A stretch of DNA of 64,000 nt, from assembly GCA_023375785.1 (NCBI GenBank), contig SZWC01000843.1, forward strand, positions 259,569 to 323,568, written 5' to 3'. How positions within the stretch are numbered: the first letter of the stretch is position 1; each line of letters begins with the position of its first letter. Shown here piece by piece: positions 1 to 10,100 of the stretch. Origin of the DNA: Penium margaritaceum (taxonomy: Eukaryota; Streptophyta; Zygnematophyceae; Desmidiales; Peniaceae). The notes under the pieces were generated by a model. That model was given only the letters and a program-made list of their open reading frames with translations, was not told the origin of the DNA and did no database searches. The position numbers and the translations under genes were made by a program.

Positions 1-90
1 CCCCGCCCTTTTTGAAAGACTATGTCCCGGAGTCTCTCAGCGCGGCAGGCGCTTGACCCTTTCACAGGACATGGGATGGTCTTGATCATG

Positions 91-228
91 GCAAGGCCGG
101 CAGTACTTCTCCACTCCTCCCCCTTTGCACTCGTACCTAGCCACGCACTTGTCGTGGACGAAGAGTCTGCATCGGGCACACCGTTCTTCTATGGTGGGTG
201 TGCTCACCAGCTTCTTGCACGAGGAGCA
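91..228 (-). other. Complete PHD-like Cys4-His-Cys3 finger (last finger of copy 1)
   Basis: Within the minus-strand frame 300-37 the spacing is C-x2-C-x12-C-x2-C-x4-H-x2-C-x14-C-x2-C, running from CSSC through CARC, a VHDKC segment and finally CRPC. This fits the PHD finger consensus (C-x1-2-C, 9-21, C-x2-4-C, x4-5, H-x2-C, 12-46, C-x2-C). No ligand residue is missing. It has no counterpart in copy 2, which is cut off just before it. Confidence 0.6.
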
Positions 229-1125
229 GTGGGGCGCTCGCTCGTACTTCTTGCAGCTGCAGCACTGGTAAATCCTCTCCACCTCCTCGCTCCGTCCCAC
301 TTCATTGACACATGAGCCATGGGCAAGCTGTCCGCAATGCTTGTTGCGATAGAGTACCTCACTGAGCCGCCCAAAGCAATTGTCCCCACTCCAACGCCGA
401 TGGCTGGGGAACTTCCACTTTCTCTTCCGCTCCTGTTCTCGGCAGCGGCGGCAGGTCCAAATGCCCTCTTTTCCGTGTCCCCTGCACTATAGGTGACAAA
501 TTACCTGGCACATTCCGTACGCTTTGCCGAACTCTGCCAGCTCCGTCTCATAGTTTGCGGAGACTGGTGCTAGTGTCACGTTGTCGTATGGGAGCGAGGC
601 CCCTCCCTCCTTGACCGCGTTGCCCGCACATTCCTAGCATTGTCCTGCCCAGGGGGAGCTACCTGTGACCAAGCAGGCCGGGAGGGCCAGCTTTGTGCAC
701 TTGGCACAGCTTTTGCCCTTGCTGACTGCCTTGGCACATTTGGGACACGTTGGGACAAACGCCTTTTTTGCGGATGGCTCTTGCTCCTCATCTCCCTCAG
801 AATCCACTTCCTCTCCTTCATTGGTCATTCGGGGCAGCTTCCGGACTCTGCGCTGCTTCTCCATTTTTCGGCAGCACTTTCCGCACAATCTGGGTCCGCT
901 TTGTTCCCCGGACTCGTTCCTCTGCCACTTCTGACACTTCTCGCATATCCTACGGCGGCAGATTTTACAATCTTCAACAGTACAGCCCCAACCGTGCCCA
1001 TATTGGGTACACGTTTCACTCTCCCTCTCCTTTCTAGCCTGCTTTGCTTCTGCCGCGTGGCCTCCCTGCTGCCACTCTTTCATGGTAGCTCCGGAGACCA
1101 TGCGGGGCCCTTGCCGTGCTGCGGC

Positions 1126-1182
1126 ATACTCCTCCTCATCCTCCTCCTCCTTCTCCTCCTCCTCTTCTCCCTCCTCCAGATC
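1126..1182. repeat. TCC/CTC low-complexity stretch
   Basis: A run of imperfect TCC/CTC triplets. On the minus strand it encodes Glu- or Arg-rich linker, depending on frame, between zinc fingers of element copy 1. Confidence 0.8.
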
Positions 1183-1819
1183 CCATCATCCGTGCGCCTC
1201 TCCCCCTGCTGTGGCTGGGCCTGCTCCATCATCCCCTCCCGTCTCCTTCTCTGCTCCCTCTTCCTTGGCCTCACTGATGCACTTCAGGCAATTGCGGTTC
1301 GCCCAATGCAGCTCTTTTCCAGCCCCTGGTGTGCCGGTTGGCCGCAGACGCGGCAGATGACCTTCATGAGTGGCCCTTCAGGCACGTTTTTCCCGCACCA
1401 CACACACGGGCCCGTATAAGTGGCCAGTTCGTGGGGGCTCATGGGTGCAACCTTCCGCGGGATGGCGGCGGGCGCCCTTGGGGTTGTTTCCCCACCTGCT
1501 TGGTCGCTTCTGCTCTGGCTGCCCTGGTCGCTCTTGCTGTTCCTGCCGCTGGCCCGTTCGCTCCTCCACTCGCCACTGCCGCCCCGTTTGGACCTTCCCT
1601 GCGGACACTTCTTGCACATCGGAGCCCTCCGTTGGCTCCTGTGCCCGGGGCTCTTGGCTCCACGCCTGCTCCTGTTCTGACACCTGAGTCTTGCACTACT
1701 CTAACACCTCCTCCGCTTGCTAGCACCCCGAGCCTTTGCGTTCCTCATGCGAGGGAAGCGCCCCACCCATACCTCGGATGTGTGTCTACCATGCTGGAGA
1801 AAGGAGGACGAATTCGGTA

Positions 1820-2162
1820 GCTAGATAGCTCTGCTCGCTGAATCTGGTCCTTCCAGCCAAACATGTCCCACATCCACGGTGGCCACGCGGTACACTTGCC
1901 TTGCGTCTTGTGGTTCATGCCCCGCACCTGGGAATGGGAAGAGGTAGACCAGATTCCCTCCCCTGATTGGTCCTTGGTCAAGGCATCGGTTTGCCCTGTC
2001 GCATCCGCGCCAGGCCAAGACAGAGGCTCGGAGTCGTGCCTCAGTCCTCACTACATGTGACTTCCGGCACCGCTCCATGAACCATTCCTGAACTTCCCGG
2101 TCCCTTGCCGCTCCTCCTCCGAGCGACCATATTGCTGCTCCTCCGACTCCAGTGGCAACCAC
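1820..2162 (-). pseudogene. Integrase C-terminal domain, copy 1
   Basis: This minus-strand frame follows the DDE core. It shows a basic helix-like segment (MERCRKSH), then GNLVYLFPFPGAG and VYRVATVDVGHVWLEG, which matches the layout of the post-core domain of Ty3/gypsy integrases (basic helix, then a small beta barrel with a hydrophobic GD/GN-VYL strand). The homologous segment of copy 2 (18,850-19,130) is about 80 percent similar by eye. Just after VWLEG copy 1 lacks 4 nt relative to copy 2, which shifts the frame before the zinc-finger tail. No canonical GPY/F or chromodomain was recognised. Assignment to the integrase C-terminal fold rests on position and pattern, not on a search. Confidence 0.55.
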
Positions 2163-2203
2163 AGCGGTGTTTGTGGCATGACCAGTGCCGCGCGTGGAGG
2201 CTA

Positions 2204-2660
2204 CCCAAAAAGGAGGGCGTGTGGGGAGAATGACATGGCACAGCTGGGTGTTGTATTGATGATGTCTTTGGTGGTTTTCAGAGTTTCACCCCAGTCCTTA
2301 CTTTACGTGGTGGCCAACGCTCGTTCAAGGATACTGTGCAGCCTCTCCACCTGCCCCTGGGACTGGGGCCGGTACCACCTGGTGTGTACATGCTGCACGC
2401 CCCATTCCGCAAGCTCCTCGCATAATGCCCCCGCAAACGTTGTGCCGTTGTCCCTGTGTAACACCTGGCACCCTCCAAACTGATAGAAAATCTCTCCCCA
2501 AATGAAGCGGGCTGCTCGGGCAGAGGATTTTTTGGAGACGGCAAGGACCCATGTGTATTTTGTGAAGTGGTCCACTGCCGTGATCTAGTACCGCTCTCCC
2601 TGAGCGCGGCGATGACGAGGCCCATGGAAGTCGATGATGATGTGGTCCAGGGGTTCACCG
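2204..2660 (-). pseudogene. Ty3/gypsy-type integrase catalytic core, copy 1
   Basis: This is a DDE strand-transfer domain. The first Asp sits in IIIDFHGP (codon 2632-2630), the second in HRDNGTTF (2452-2450) and the Glu in QGQVERL (2347-2345). The spacings are x59 and x34, close to the usual x~60 and x35. Further family marks are VDHFTKYTW after the first Asp, WYRPQSQGQVE before the Glu, and SPHALLFG near the end. A TAG stop lies 15 codons after the first Asp (2585-2587) and a TAA follows ALATT, so the domain is dead, although every catalytic residue survives. The homologous stretch is absent from copy 2, where a CCGCGGA-rich block sits instead. Confidence 0.85.
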
Positions 2661-2724
2661 ATGGGAGAGGGCAGAAAGAGGGGTGTATATCGCGGTGTCA
2701 CTTTCCGGCTCCATTCACAAGGGG

Positions 2725-2872
2725 GCGCAGTGCTACACCATCTCCCGGACCAGTGCCACAAGGTTCGGCATGTGTGAGATATGGGACAGGCGATTCTTGA
2801 GTGCTTGCATGCCGGTGTGATGGTGGCGGTGGTATATTTCGACTACCACCTTCTACAGCATGGGCGGGGGCA
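2725..2872 (-). pseudogene. Integrase H2C2 zinc-binding domain, copy 1
   Basis: The minus-strand translation gives LWVPPP, then EIYHRHHHTG, then MPNLVALVREMV, a stop, and HCAP. In copy 2 the same segment keeps the full H-x3-H-x29-C-x2-C. Here a TAG precedes the first Cys and a frameshift removes the second, and another TAG follows PPPML. In functional integrases the domain binds zinc and helps multimerise and grip the ends of the element. Confidence 0.7.
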
Positions 2873-3200
2873 CCCACAATACCTTCGACGAGGTATGCCA
2901 GAGCCTTTCGCCCTCCCATGCATACTGTTCGCAGAGGCGGGCGATTTCATCCTTCTTTCGCCGGTCAAACATCACCCCTAGTTCTGTCCCCAACGCCGCA
3001 AACAACTTATGCACTTCCTCCTTCTGTTGCACCTTGGTGGTGGCACGGAGCACGATGTATGCTGTTTGCCAAATCCTCCAATACTGGGTTTCCAACGGTC
3101 CCTTTCGACCCAAAGTTTCCGCTCCAGCCTCCCCGGGCTTCTTGTTCGTCTCAGGCACCTTTCCTGACAGCCCCTGTGCCCTCCTATCTGGTACAAACCG
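2853..3200 (-). pseudogene. Charged linker upstream of the H2C2 domain, copy 1
   Basis: An open minus-strand frame with a conserved core (ETQYWRIWQTAYIVLRATT, then QQKEE) lies directly before the H2C2 domain. The matching segment in copy 2 (21,225-21,510) reads ETQDWQIWQTAHILLRATT and is also preceded by a Lys/Glu-rich stretch. It does not look like RNase H, which would normally lie here in a Ty3/gypsy Pol. I do not recognise the domain. Similarity to copy 2 fades near 3190-3200. Confidence 0.5.
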
Positions 3201-3230
3201 GGGTGTGGTTCCAACGTGGCCCGACGGGTC

Positions 3231-3730
3231 CTGGGTGCTCACTGCTGTGTTTTGTGTAGGTTCTGAGTCTAAGCGTGAGCTTTTTGGTTGCCTCACGCTA
3301 TGTTTCTGGAAGTGGAAGACAATTGCGAGACAGTCACTTTTGCGAAGGGAAGAATGCAATTTTGCACTAGTTTTTGAACATAGACATGACCTGAACATTT
3401 GTACAGCTAGTTATGAGCAATCCAACGCACCAAACCATGCGCGATTTGGATTATAGTAGCTTTAGCTACGTCATCCAAAGTGCAACACCCCAAATCAGTC
3501 GCTCAGTCGGCGTCACGCACCACGTCGCCCGCCGAGGCGCCCTCCGCCCTCACACACCAAGGACCCATTAAAATGCCATTCCGGATGCGCAGATGTCCCT
3601 ACACATAGTGGCGGCGCCCCTCGTGCCTTTGGGGTCTGTTTCGATGAGTTAATCATCGAGTTTGGTGATGGGGATTGATGTGGGTCGAAACCAGTTCGCG
3701 GACCTCCAGTGGGAATTTCGACACTACTGT
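3231..3730. other. Unassigned spacer
   Basis: I see no coding frame with recognisable motifs, no tandem repeat and no RNA gene. The stretch is moderately GC-rich and contains a small inverted repeat (GTAGC-TTTA-GCTAC) near 3449-3464. Confidence 0.5.
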
Positions 3731-4165
3731 ACCAAACTGTACTACTGAGTTTTGCACTCCGAGCTAGGATGTTGGCTACGTCCCTCGGTAAAAAACTGCA
3801 TTCCTGGAATCCGGCGGATCACCCACTGGACGCCTCGGCAGACCTTCCGGAACAAAATCCCAAGATGGCATTTTGTTACTCGTTCTGGTCGATTATTCAC
3901 CGGAAGTCAAACCGCGGCCGGCTCCCAGAACTGCCGCGCACACCCCAACTTTGGAAGCCATTATCTCCCTCGATACTAGTCCGATTCCGGTAAAACAACT
4001 TCCACCGGATTTAACATCTCATCAAATGATACGGGCTGTCCTTTATTTTTGGATCTAAGCAATCATCAAGTCGCCAGATCCGTCGACAAGGAATTTCCTT
4101 TCTCTGGCGGCTCGTCGGCGCCTCTCGGCACCGCACTTGGGCATGCAGAGGGGCAAATCTACAAC
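3731..4165 (+). repeat. Dispersed repeat, copy 1 (about 435 bp)
   Basis: It aligns end to end with 60,761-61,218 in the same orientation. Shared landmarks are GTACTACTGAG at the left, ACGCCTCGGCAG, a GGCTCCCAGA segment, ACCCCAACTTTGGAAG, CAACTTCCACCGGATTTA, and GCCGCACTTGGG followed by GAGGGGCAA near the right. The right end coincides with the start of the satellite. There is no open frame of note, no tRNA-like box and no clear TG...CA ends, so the class (solo LTR, MITE or foldback) is undetermined. Confidence 0.8.
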
Positions 4166-4167
4166 AC

Positions 4168-7100
4168 TGTCGTAGTTTGATTGTTTGGTGTGTATAGTAG
4201 CCATAGCGTGCCACTATGTTTTGAAGTTCTTTGTCCTTTATAGTCGATGCATAGAGTTCCGGAACCATTCTCTCCCTCTGACCATACGTTACTCGTGTTA
4301 TGAGCTATCAGTGTTGACCAAACATAGTGGACTTCTTCGGTCATTATCAGTGACGTATGCATCCTTTGGTTGGTCACTTTGCATGCTAGACACACTGTGC
4401 CACTACTTGTTGAAGATCTTTGTACTTGCTAGTTGATAACTAGTTTTCCGAACCCATAGTTTCCCCCGCTGACCATTTGTGACTCGTGTTATGAGTTTTT
4501 GACATTGACCACACACTGTGAAATTCTTCTGGTCATGGTTAGTGACATATGCCTACTTTGGTATGATACCGTACATGGTTACCGCGCCGTGTCATTGCGT
4601 ATTGAAGGCCTTTGTGCTTTATAGTTGATAGCTAGTCTTCCCAAACCATTGTTACCCCCTCTAACCATCTGTCACTCGTGTTGTGAGTTGTTAATATTGA
4701 CCACATGAAGTGAAATTCATTGGTCATGGTCAGTAATATATGCATTCTTTGGTTGGTCACTGTGCATTGTTGCCACACTGTACGACTACATATTTGTACT
4801 TGCTAGTCGATAACTAGTATTCATGAACCATTATCTTTCACTCTGACCATTTGTGACTCGTGTTATGACTTGTCAACGTTTACCACGGATGGTGACATTG
4901 TTTGGTCATGGTCAGTGACATGTGCCTACTTTGGGTTATCATCGTGCATGGTAATCACACCGTGCCACAACCTATTGAATGGCCTTGTGTTTGCTATTTA
5001 ATAAATGGTGTTCCCAAACCATTGTTGCCCCCTCGGACCATTTGTGACTCGTAATATGAGTTGTCAGCGTTGACCACACACGGCAGATTTCTTTGGTCAA
5101 AGCCAGTACATATGCCTACTTTGGTCGGTCATTTTTTGCATGGTAGCCACACCGTGCTACTACTGATTGAAGGTCGTTGTATTTGCTATATGAGAACTGA
5201 TATTCATAGACCATTGTTTCCCCCTCTGATCGTTCGTGACTCGTGTTATGATTGGTGGACGTCCAGCACCCATGTTGAAATTCTTTGGTCATGGTCAGTG
5301 ACATATGCTTAGTTTGGTCGATTGGTGTGCATAATAGCCACACCGTGCCACTACGTATTGAGGTTAATTGTCCTTTCTAGTCAATACATATGGTTCCCAA
5401 ACAATTGTCTCTCCCTCTGACCAATTGTGACTCTGTTTATTAGTTGTCTTTGTTGACCACACGTAGTGGACATCTTCGGTTGTAGTCAGTGACGTATGCA
5501 TCCTTTGGTTGGTCACTGTGCACGCTAGCCACACCATGCCACTACTTGTTGAATGTCTTTGTACTTGCTAGTTGATAACCAGTGTTCCCAGCCTATTGTT
5601 TCCCCCTGTGACCATTTGTGACTCGTGTTATGAGCTTTCAATGTTGACCACACACTGTGAAATTCTTTTGGTCATGGTTGGTGACATATGCCTACTTTGG
5701 TTTGTCACAGTACATGGTTACCATGCTGTGTCACTACGTATTGAAGGTCTTTGTGCTCTCTGGTTGATAGCTTATTCTTCCCAGACCATTGTTACTCCCT
5801 TTGACTATCTGTGACTCGTGTTGTGAGTTGTCAACGTTGAAGTGAAGTTATTTGGTCATAGTCAATGACATATGCATACTTTGGGTGGTCACTGTGCATT
5901 GTAGGCACACAGTGCCACTACATATGGAAGGTGTTAGTACTATCTAGTCAATAGCTATTCTTCACAAACCATTATCTTTCACTCCAACCATTTGTGACTC
6001 GTGTTATGAGGTGTCAACGTTTACCACCCATAGTGACATTCTTTGGTCATGGTCAATGACATATGCCTACTTTGGGTGGTCATCGTGCATGGTATCCACA
6101 CAGTGCCACCACTTATTGAAGTTCCATGTGCTTGCTAGTTGATACCTGGTGTTCCTAATCCATCGTTTTCCCCTCTGACCATTTGTGACTTGTATTATAA
6201 GTTGTCAACATTAACCACACACAGCGGATTTCTTTGCTCAAAGGCAGTACATATGCCTATTTTGGTTGGTCATTGTGCATGGTAGCCACACCGTGCTAAT
6301 ACTGATTGAAGGTCGATACACTCGCTAGTTGAGAACTGACATTCCCAGACCATTGTTTCCCCATCTGACCATTCGTGACTCGTGTTATGGTTGGTGGACG
6401 TTGACCACCCATGTTGAAATTCTTTGGTCATGGTCAGTGACATATGCCTATTTTGGTTTATTGGTGAGCATAGTAGCCACACCGTGCCACTACATATTGA
6501 ACTTCTTTGTCCTTCCTATTCCATACATAGGGTTCCCAAACCATTGATTCTCCCTCTGACCATTTGTGACTCGTGTTACGAGTTGTCAATGTCGACCACA
6601 CAAAATGGACCACACATTGTAACCACACTGTACAACTACATATTGAAGGTATTTGTACTTGCTAGTCAATAACTAGTATTCACAAACTATTATCGTCCAC
6701 TCTTACCATTTGTGACTCCTGTTATGAGCTGTCAACGTTTACCAAACATAGTGACATTCTTTGGTCATGGTCAGTAACATATGCCTACTTTGGTTGGTTA
6801 TCGTGCATGGTATCCACACCATGCCACCACTTAATGGAGTTCTTTGTGCTTGCTAGTTTATACTTGTTGTTCCCAATCCATCGTTTCCCCTCTGACCATT
6901 TGTGACTCGTATTATGAGTCGTCAACAGTTACCACACACAGCGGATTTCTTTTGTCAAAGGCAGTACATATGCCTATTCTGGTCGGTCACTGTGCATGGT
7001 AGCCACACCGTGCTAATACCGACTGACTGTCGATACACTTGCTAGTTGAGAACTGATATTCATAGACCATTGTTCCCCCTCTGACCATTCGTGACTCGTG

Positions 7101-10100
7101 TTATGGTTGGTGGACGCTGACCACCCATGTTGAAAATCTTTGGTCATGGTCAGTGACATATGCCTAGTTTGGTTTATATGTGTGCATAGTAGCCACACTG
7201 TGCCATTCCGTATTGAAGTTCTTTGTCCTTTCTATTCCGTACACAGAGTTCCAAAACCATTGTCTCTCCCTCTGACCAATTGTGACTCGTGTTATAAGTT
7301 GTCAATGTTGACCACACATAATGGAGCACACAGTTTAGCCACACTGTACCACTACATATTGAAGGTATTTGTACTTGCTAGTCGATAACTAGTATTCACA
7401 AACCATTATCTTCTACTCTGACCCTTTATGACTTGTGTTATAAATTGTCAAAGTTTACCACACGTAGTGACATAATTTGGTCATGGTCAGTGACATATGC
7501 CTGCTTTGGTTGGTCATCGTGCATGGTATCCACACCGTGCCACAACGTTTTGAAGGTCGTTGTGCTTGCTAGTTGAAACTTGTTGTTCCCAAACCATCAT
7601 TTCCCCATCTGACCATTTGTGGCTCGTATTATGAGTTGTCAACGTTGACCACACACACCGGATTTCATTGGTCATAGACAGTACATATGCATGCTTTGGT
7701 CGGTCATTGTGCATGTTAGTTACGCCGTGCTACTGCTGATTGAAGGTCGTTGTACTTGCTAGTTGATAACTGATATTTCCAGACCATTGTTTCCCCCTCC
7801 GACCGCTCGTGACTGGTGTTATGGTTGGTGAACGTTGACCATCCATCTTGAAATTATTCGGTCATGGTCAGTGACACATGCCTTGTTTGGTTGTTCAGTG
7901 TGCACAGTAGGCACACCGTGCCACTATGTTTTTAAGTTCTTTGTCCTTTATAGTCAATACATAGGGTTCCAAACCATTGTCTCTCCCTCTGACCACTAGT
8001 GACTTGAATTATGAGTTGTCAATGTTGACCACACAAAGTGGACTTCTCCGGTCATTGTCAGTGACGTATGCGTCCTTTGGTTGGTCACTGTGCCCGCTAG
8101 CCACACCGTGCCACTACTTGTTGAAGATCTTTGTACTTGGTAGTTGTTTACTGTTATTCTGAATCCATTGTTACCCCCTCTGACCATTTGTGACTCGTGT
8201 TATGAGATTTCAACATCGACCACGCACTCTGAAAGTATTCTGGTCATGGTTAGTGGCATATGCCTTCTTTGGTTTGTTAGTGTACATGGCTACCACGCCG
8301 TGTCACTATGTATTGAAGGTCTTTGTGCTTTCTAGTTGATAGCTAGTCTTCCCGAACCATTGTTTTCCCCTCTAGATATCCGTTACTTGTTGTCTGAGTT
8401 GTCAATGTTCACCACATGAAGTGAAATACTTTGGTCATGGTCAGTGACATATGCATACCTTGGTTGGTCAATGTGCATTCTAGCCACACCGTGTCACTAC
8501 ATATTGAAGATATTGGTACTTGATAGTCAATAACTAGTATTCACAAACCATTCTCTTCCACCCTGACCATTTGTGACTCGTTTCATTAGTTGTCCAAGTT
8601 CACCACACATAGTGACATTCTTTGTTCATGGTCAGGGACATATGTCTACTTTGGTTGGTCATCGTGCATGGTATCAATACCGTGCCACAACGTACTGAAG
8701 GTCCATGTGCTAGCTAAATGATACCTTGTGTTCCCAAACCATTGATTTCCCGCCCGACCATTTGTGACTCGTATTATGAGTTGCCAGCGTTGAATACACA
8801 CAACGGGTTTCTTTGGTCAAAGCCAGTACATATGCCTACTTTGGTCGGTCATCGTGCATTGTAGCCACACCGTGCTACTAGTGATTTAAGGTCGTTGTTT
8901 TTTTGCTAGTTGAAAACTGACATTCTCAGACCATTGCTTTCCCCTCGGACCATTTGTGACTCGTGTTATGGTTGGTGAACGTTGACCACCAATGTTAAAT
9001 TTCTTTCATCATGGTCAATGACATATGCCTAGTTTGGTTGTTTGGCATGCATAGTAGCCACACCGTGCCAATACGTATTGAAGTTATTTGTCCTTTCTAT
9101 TGGATACAAAGGGTTTTCAAACCATTGTCCCGCCATCTGACAATTTGTGACTTATGTCATGAGTTGTCAATGTTGACCACTCATAGTGGACTTGTTTGGT
9201 CATAGTCAGTGACGTATGCATCCTTTGGTTGGTCACTGTGCATGCTAGCCATACCGTGCCACTACTTGTTAAAGGTCTTTGTACTTTTTAGTTGATAACT
9301 AGTGTTCCCCACCCATTGCCTCCCCCTGAGACCATTTGTGATTCGTGTTATGAGTATTCAACGTTGACTACACACTATGAAATTTGTTTGGTCATGGTCG
9401 GTGACATGTGCCTACTTTGGTTGGTCATTGTACATGGTTACCATGCCATGTCACTACGTATTGAAGGTCTTTGTGCTTTCCACTTGATAGCAAGTCTTTC
9501 CAAACCATTGTTACCCCCTCATACTATCTGTGACTCGTGTTGTGAGTTGTCAACATTGACCACATGGAGTGAAATCCTTTAGTAATGGTGAGCGACACAT
9601 GCATACTTTGGTTGCTCACCGTGCATCGTAGCCACACTGTGCTACTACATATGAAAGGTAGTTGTACTTGCTACTCGATAACTAGTATTCACAGACCAAT
9701 ATCTTCCAATCTGACCATTTGTGACTCGTGTTATGAGATGTCAAAGTTTACCACACAGAGTGTCATTATTTGGTCATGGTCAGTGACACATGCCTACTTT
9801 GGTTGGTCAACATGCATGGTATGTACACCGTGCCACACTGTATTGAAGGTTGTTGTGCGTGCTAGTTCATACCTGGTGTTCCCAAACCATTGTCCCCCTC
9901 TGACCAGTTTTTACTCGTATCATGAGTTGTCAATGTTGACCACACACAGCGGATTTCTTTGGTCAAAGACAGTGCATATGCCTACTTTGGTCGGTCATTG
10001 TGCATGGTAGCCACATCATGCTACTGCTGATTGAAGGTCGTCGTACTTGCTAGTTGAGAACTGATATTCCCAGACCATTGTTTCCCCCTCTGACCATTTG

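Larger units (their letters stand above)
37..1660 (-). pseudogene. PHD-like zinc-finger tail of element copy 1
   Basis: This is the C-terminal part of the element protein. It carries about six Cys/His clusters separated by acidic and basic linkers. The first (1279-1406) follows C-x2-C-x13-C-x2-C-x4-H-x6-C and then CLKC, but a one-base indel breaks the frame before CLKC. The next (about 930-1010) starts with a CTQYGH motif followed by CKIC and CEKC pairs. A third (628-747) begins CPKC but has Leu where His is expected, and a TAG stop (634-636) lies inside its last Cys pair. The last (91-228) is a complete Cys4-His-Cys3 pattern. A CTC/TCC-rich low-complexity stretch (about 1126-1182) encodes a charged linker. 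PHD fingers read histone tails in other proteins; binding here is inference. Confidence 0.65.
1..3230 (-). mobile_element. Decayed integrase/zinc-finger element, copy 1 (partial, runs off window start)
   Basis: Read on the minus strand from high to low coordinates, this stretch holds a charged linker, an H2C2 zinc-binding domain, a DDE integrase core, an integrase C-terminal domain and a long Cys/His-rich tail. The same order recurs at 17,276-23,552, so this is one dispersed element family rather than a chance cluster. No frame is intact: in-frame stops and small indels separate the parts. The integrase is of the Ty3/gypsy type by family knowledge. I see no protease, reverse transcriptase or RNase H in the part present. 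The low-coordinate end lies outside the window, and no LTR or terminal repeat is visible. It could be a Ty3/gypsy retrotransposon remnant or a gypsy-integrase-related DNA transposon. Confidence 0.8.

Noticed and set aside
640-1419. Plus-strand 259-codon ORF rich in Leu and Ser
   Set aside because: It is the antisense shadow of the minus-strand zinc-finger tail, whose Cys/His spacing is conserved in copy 2.
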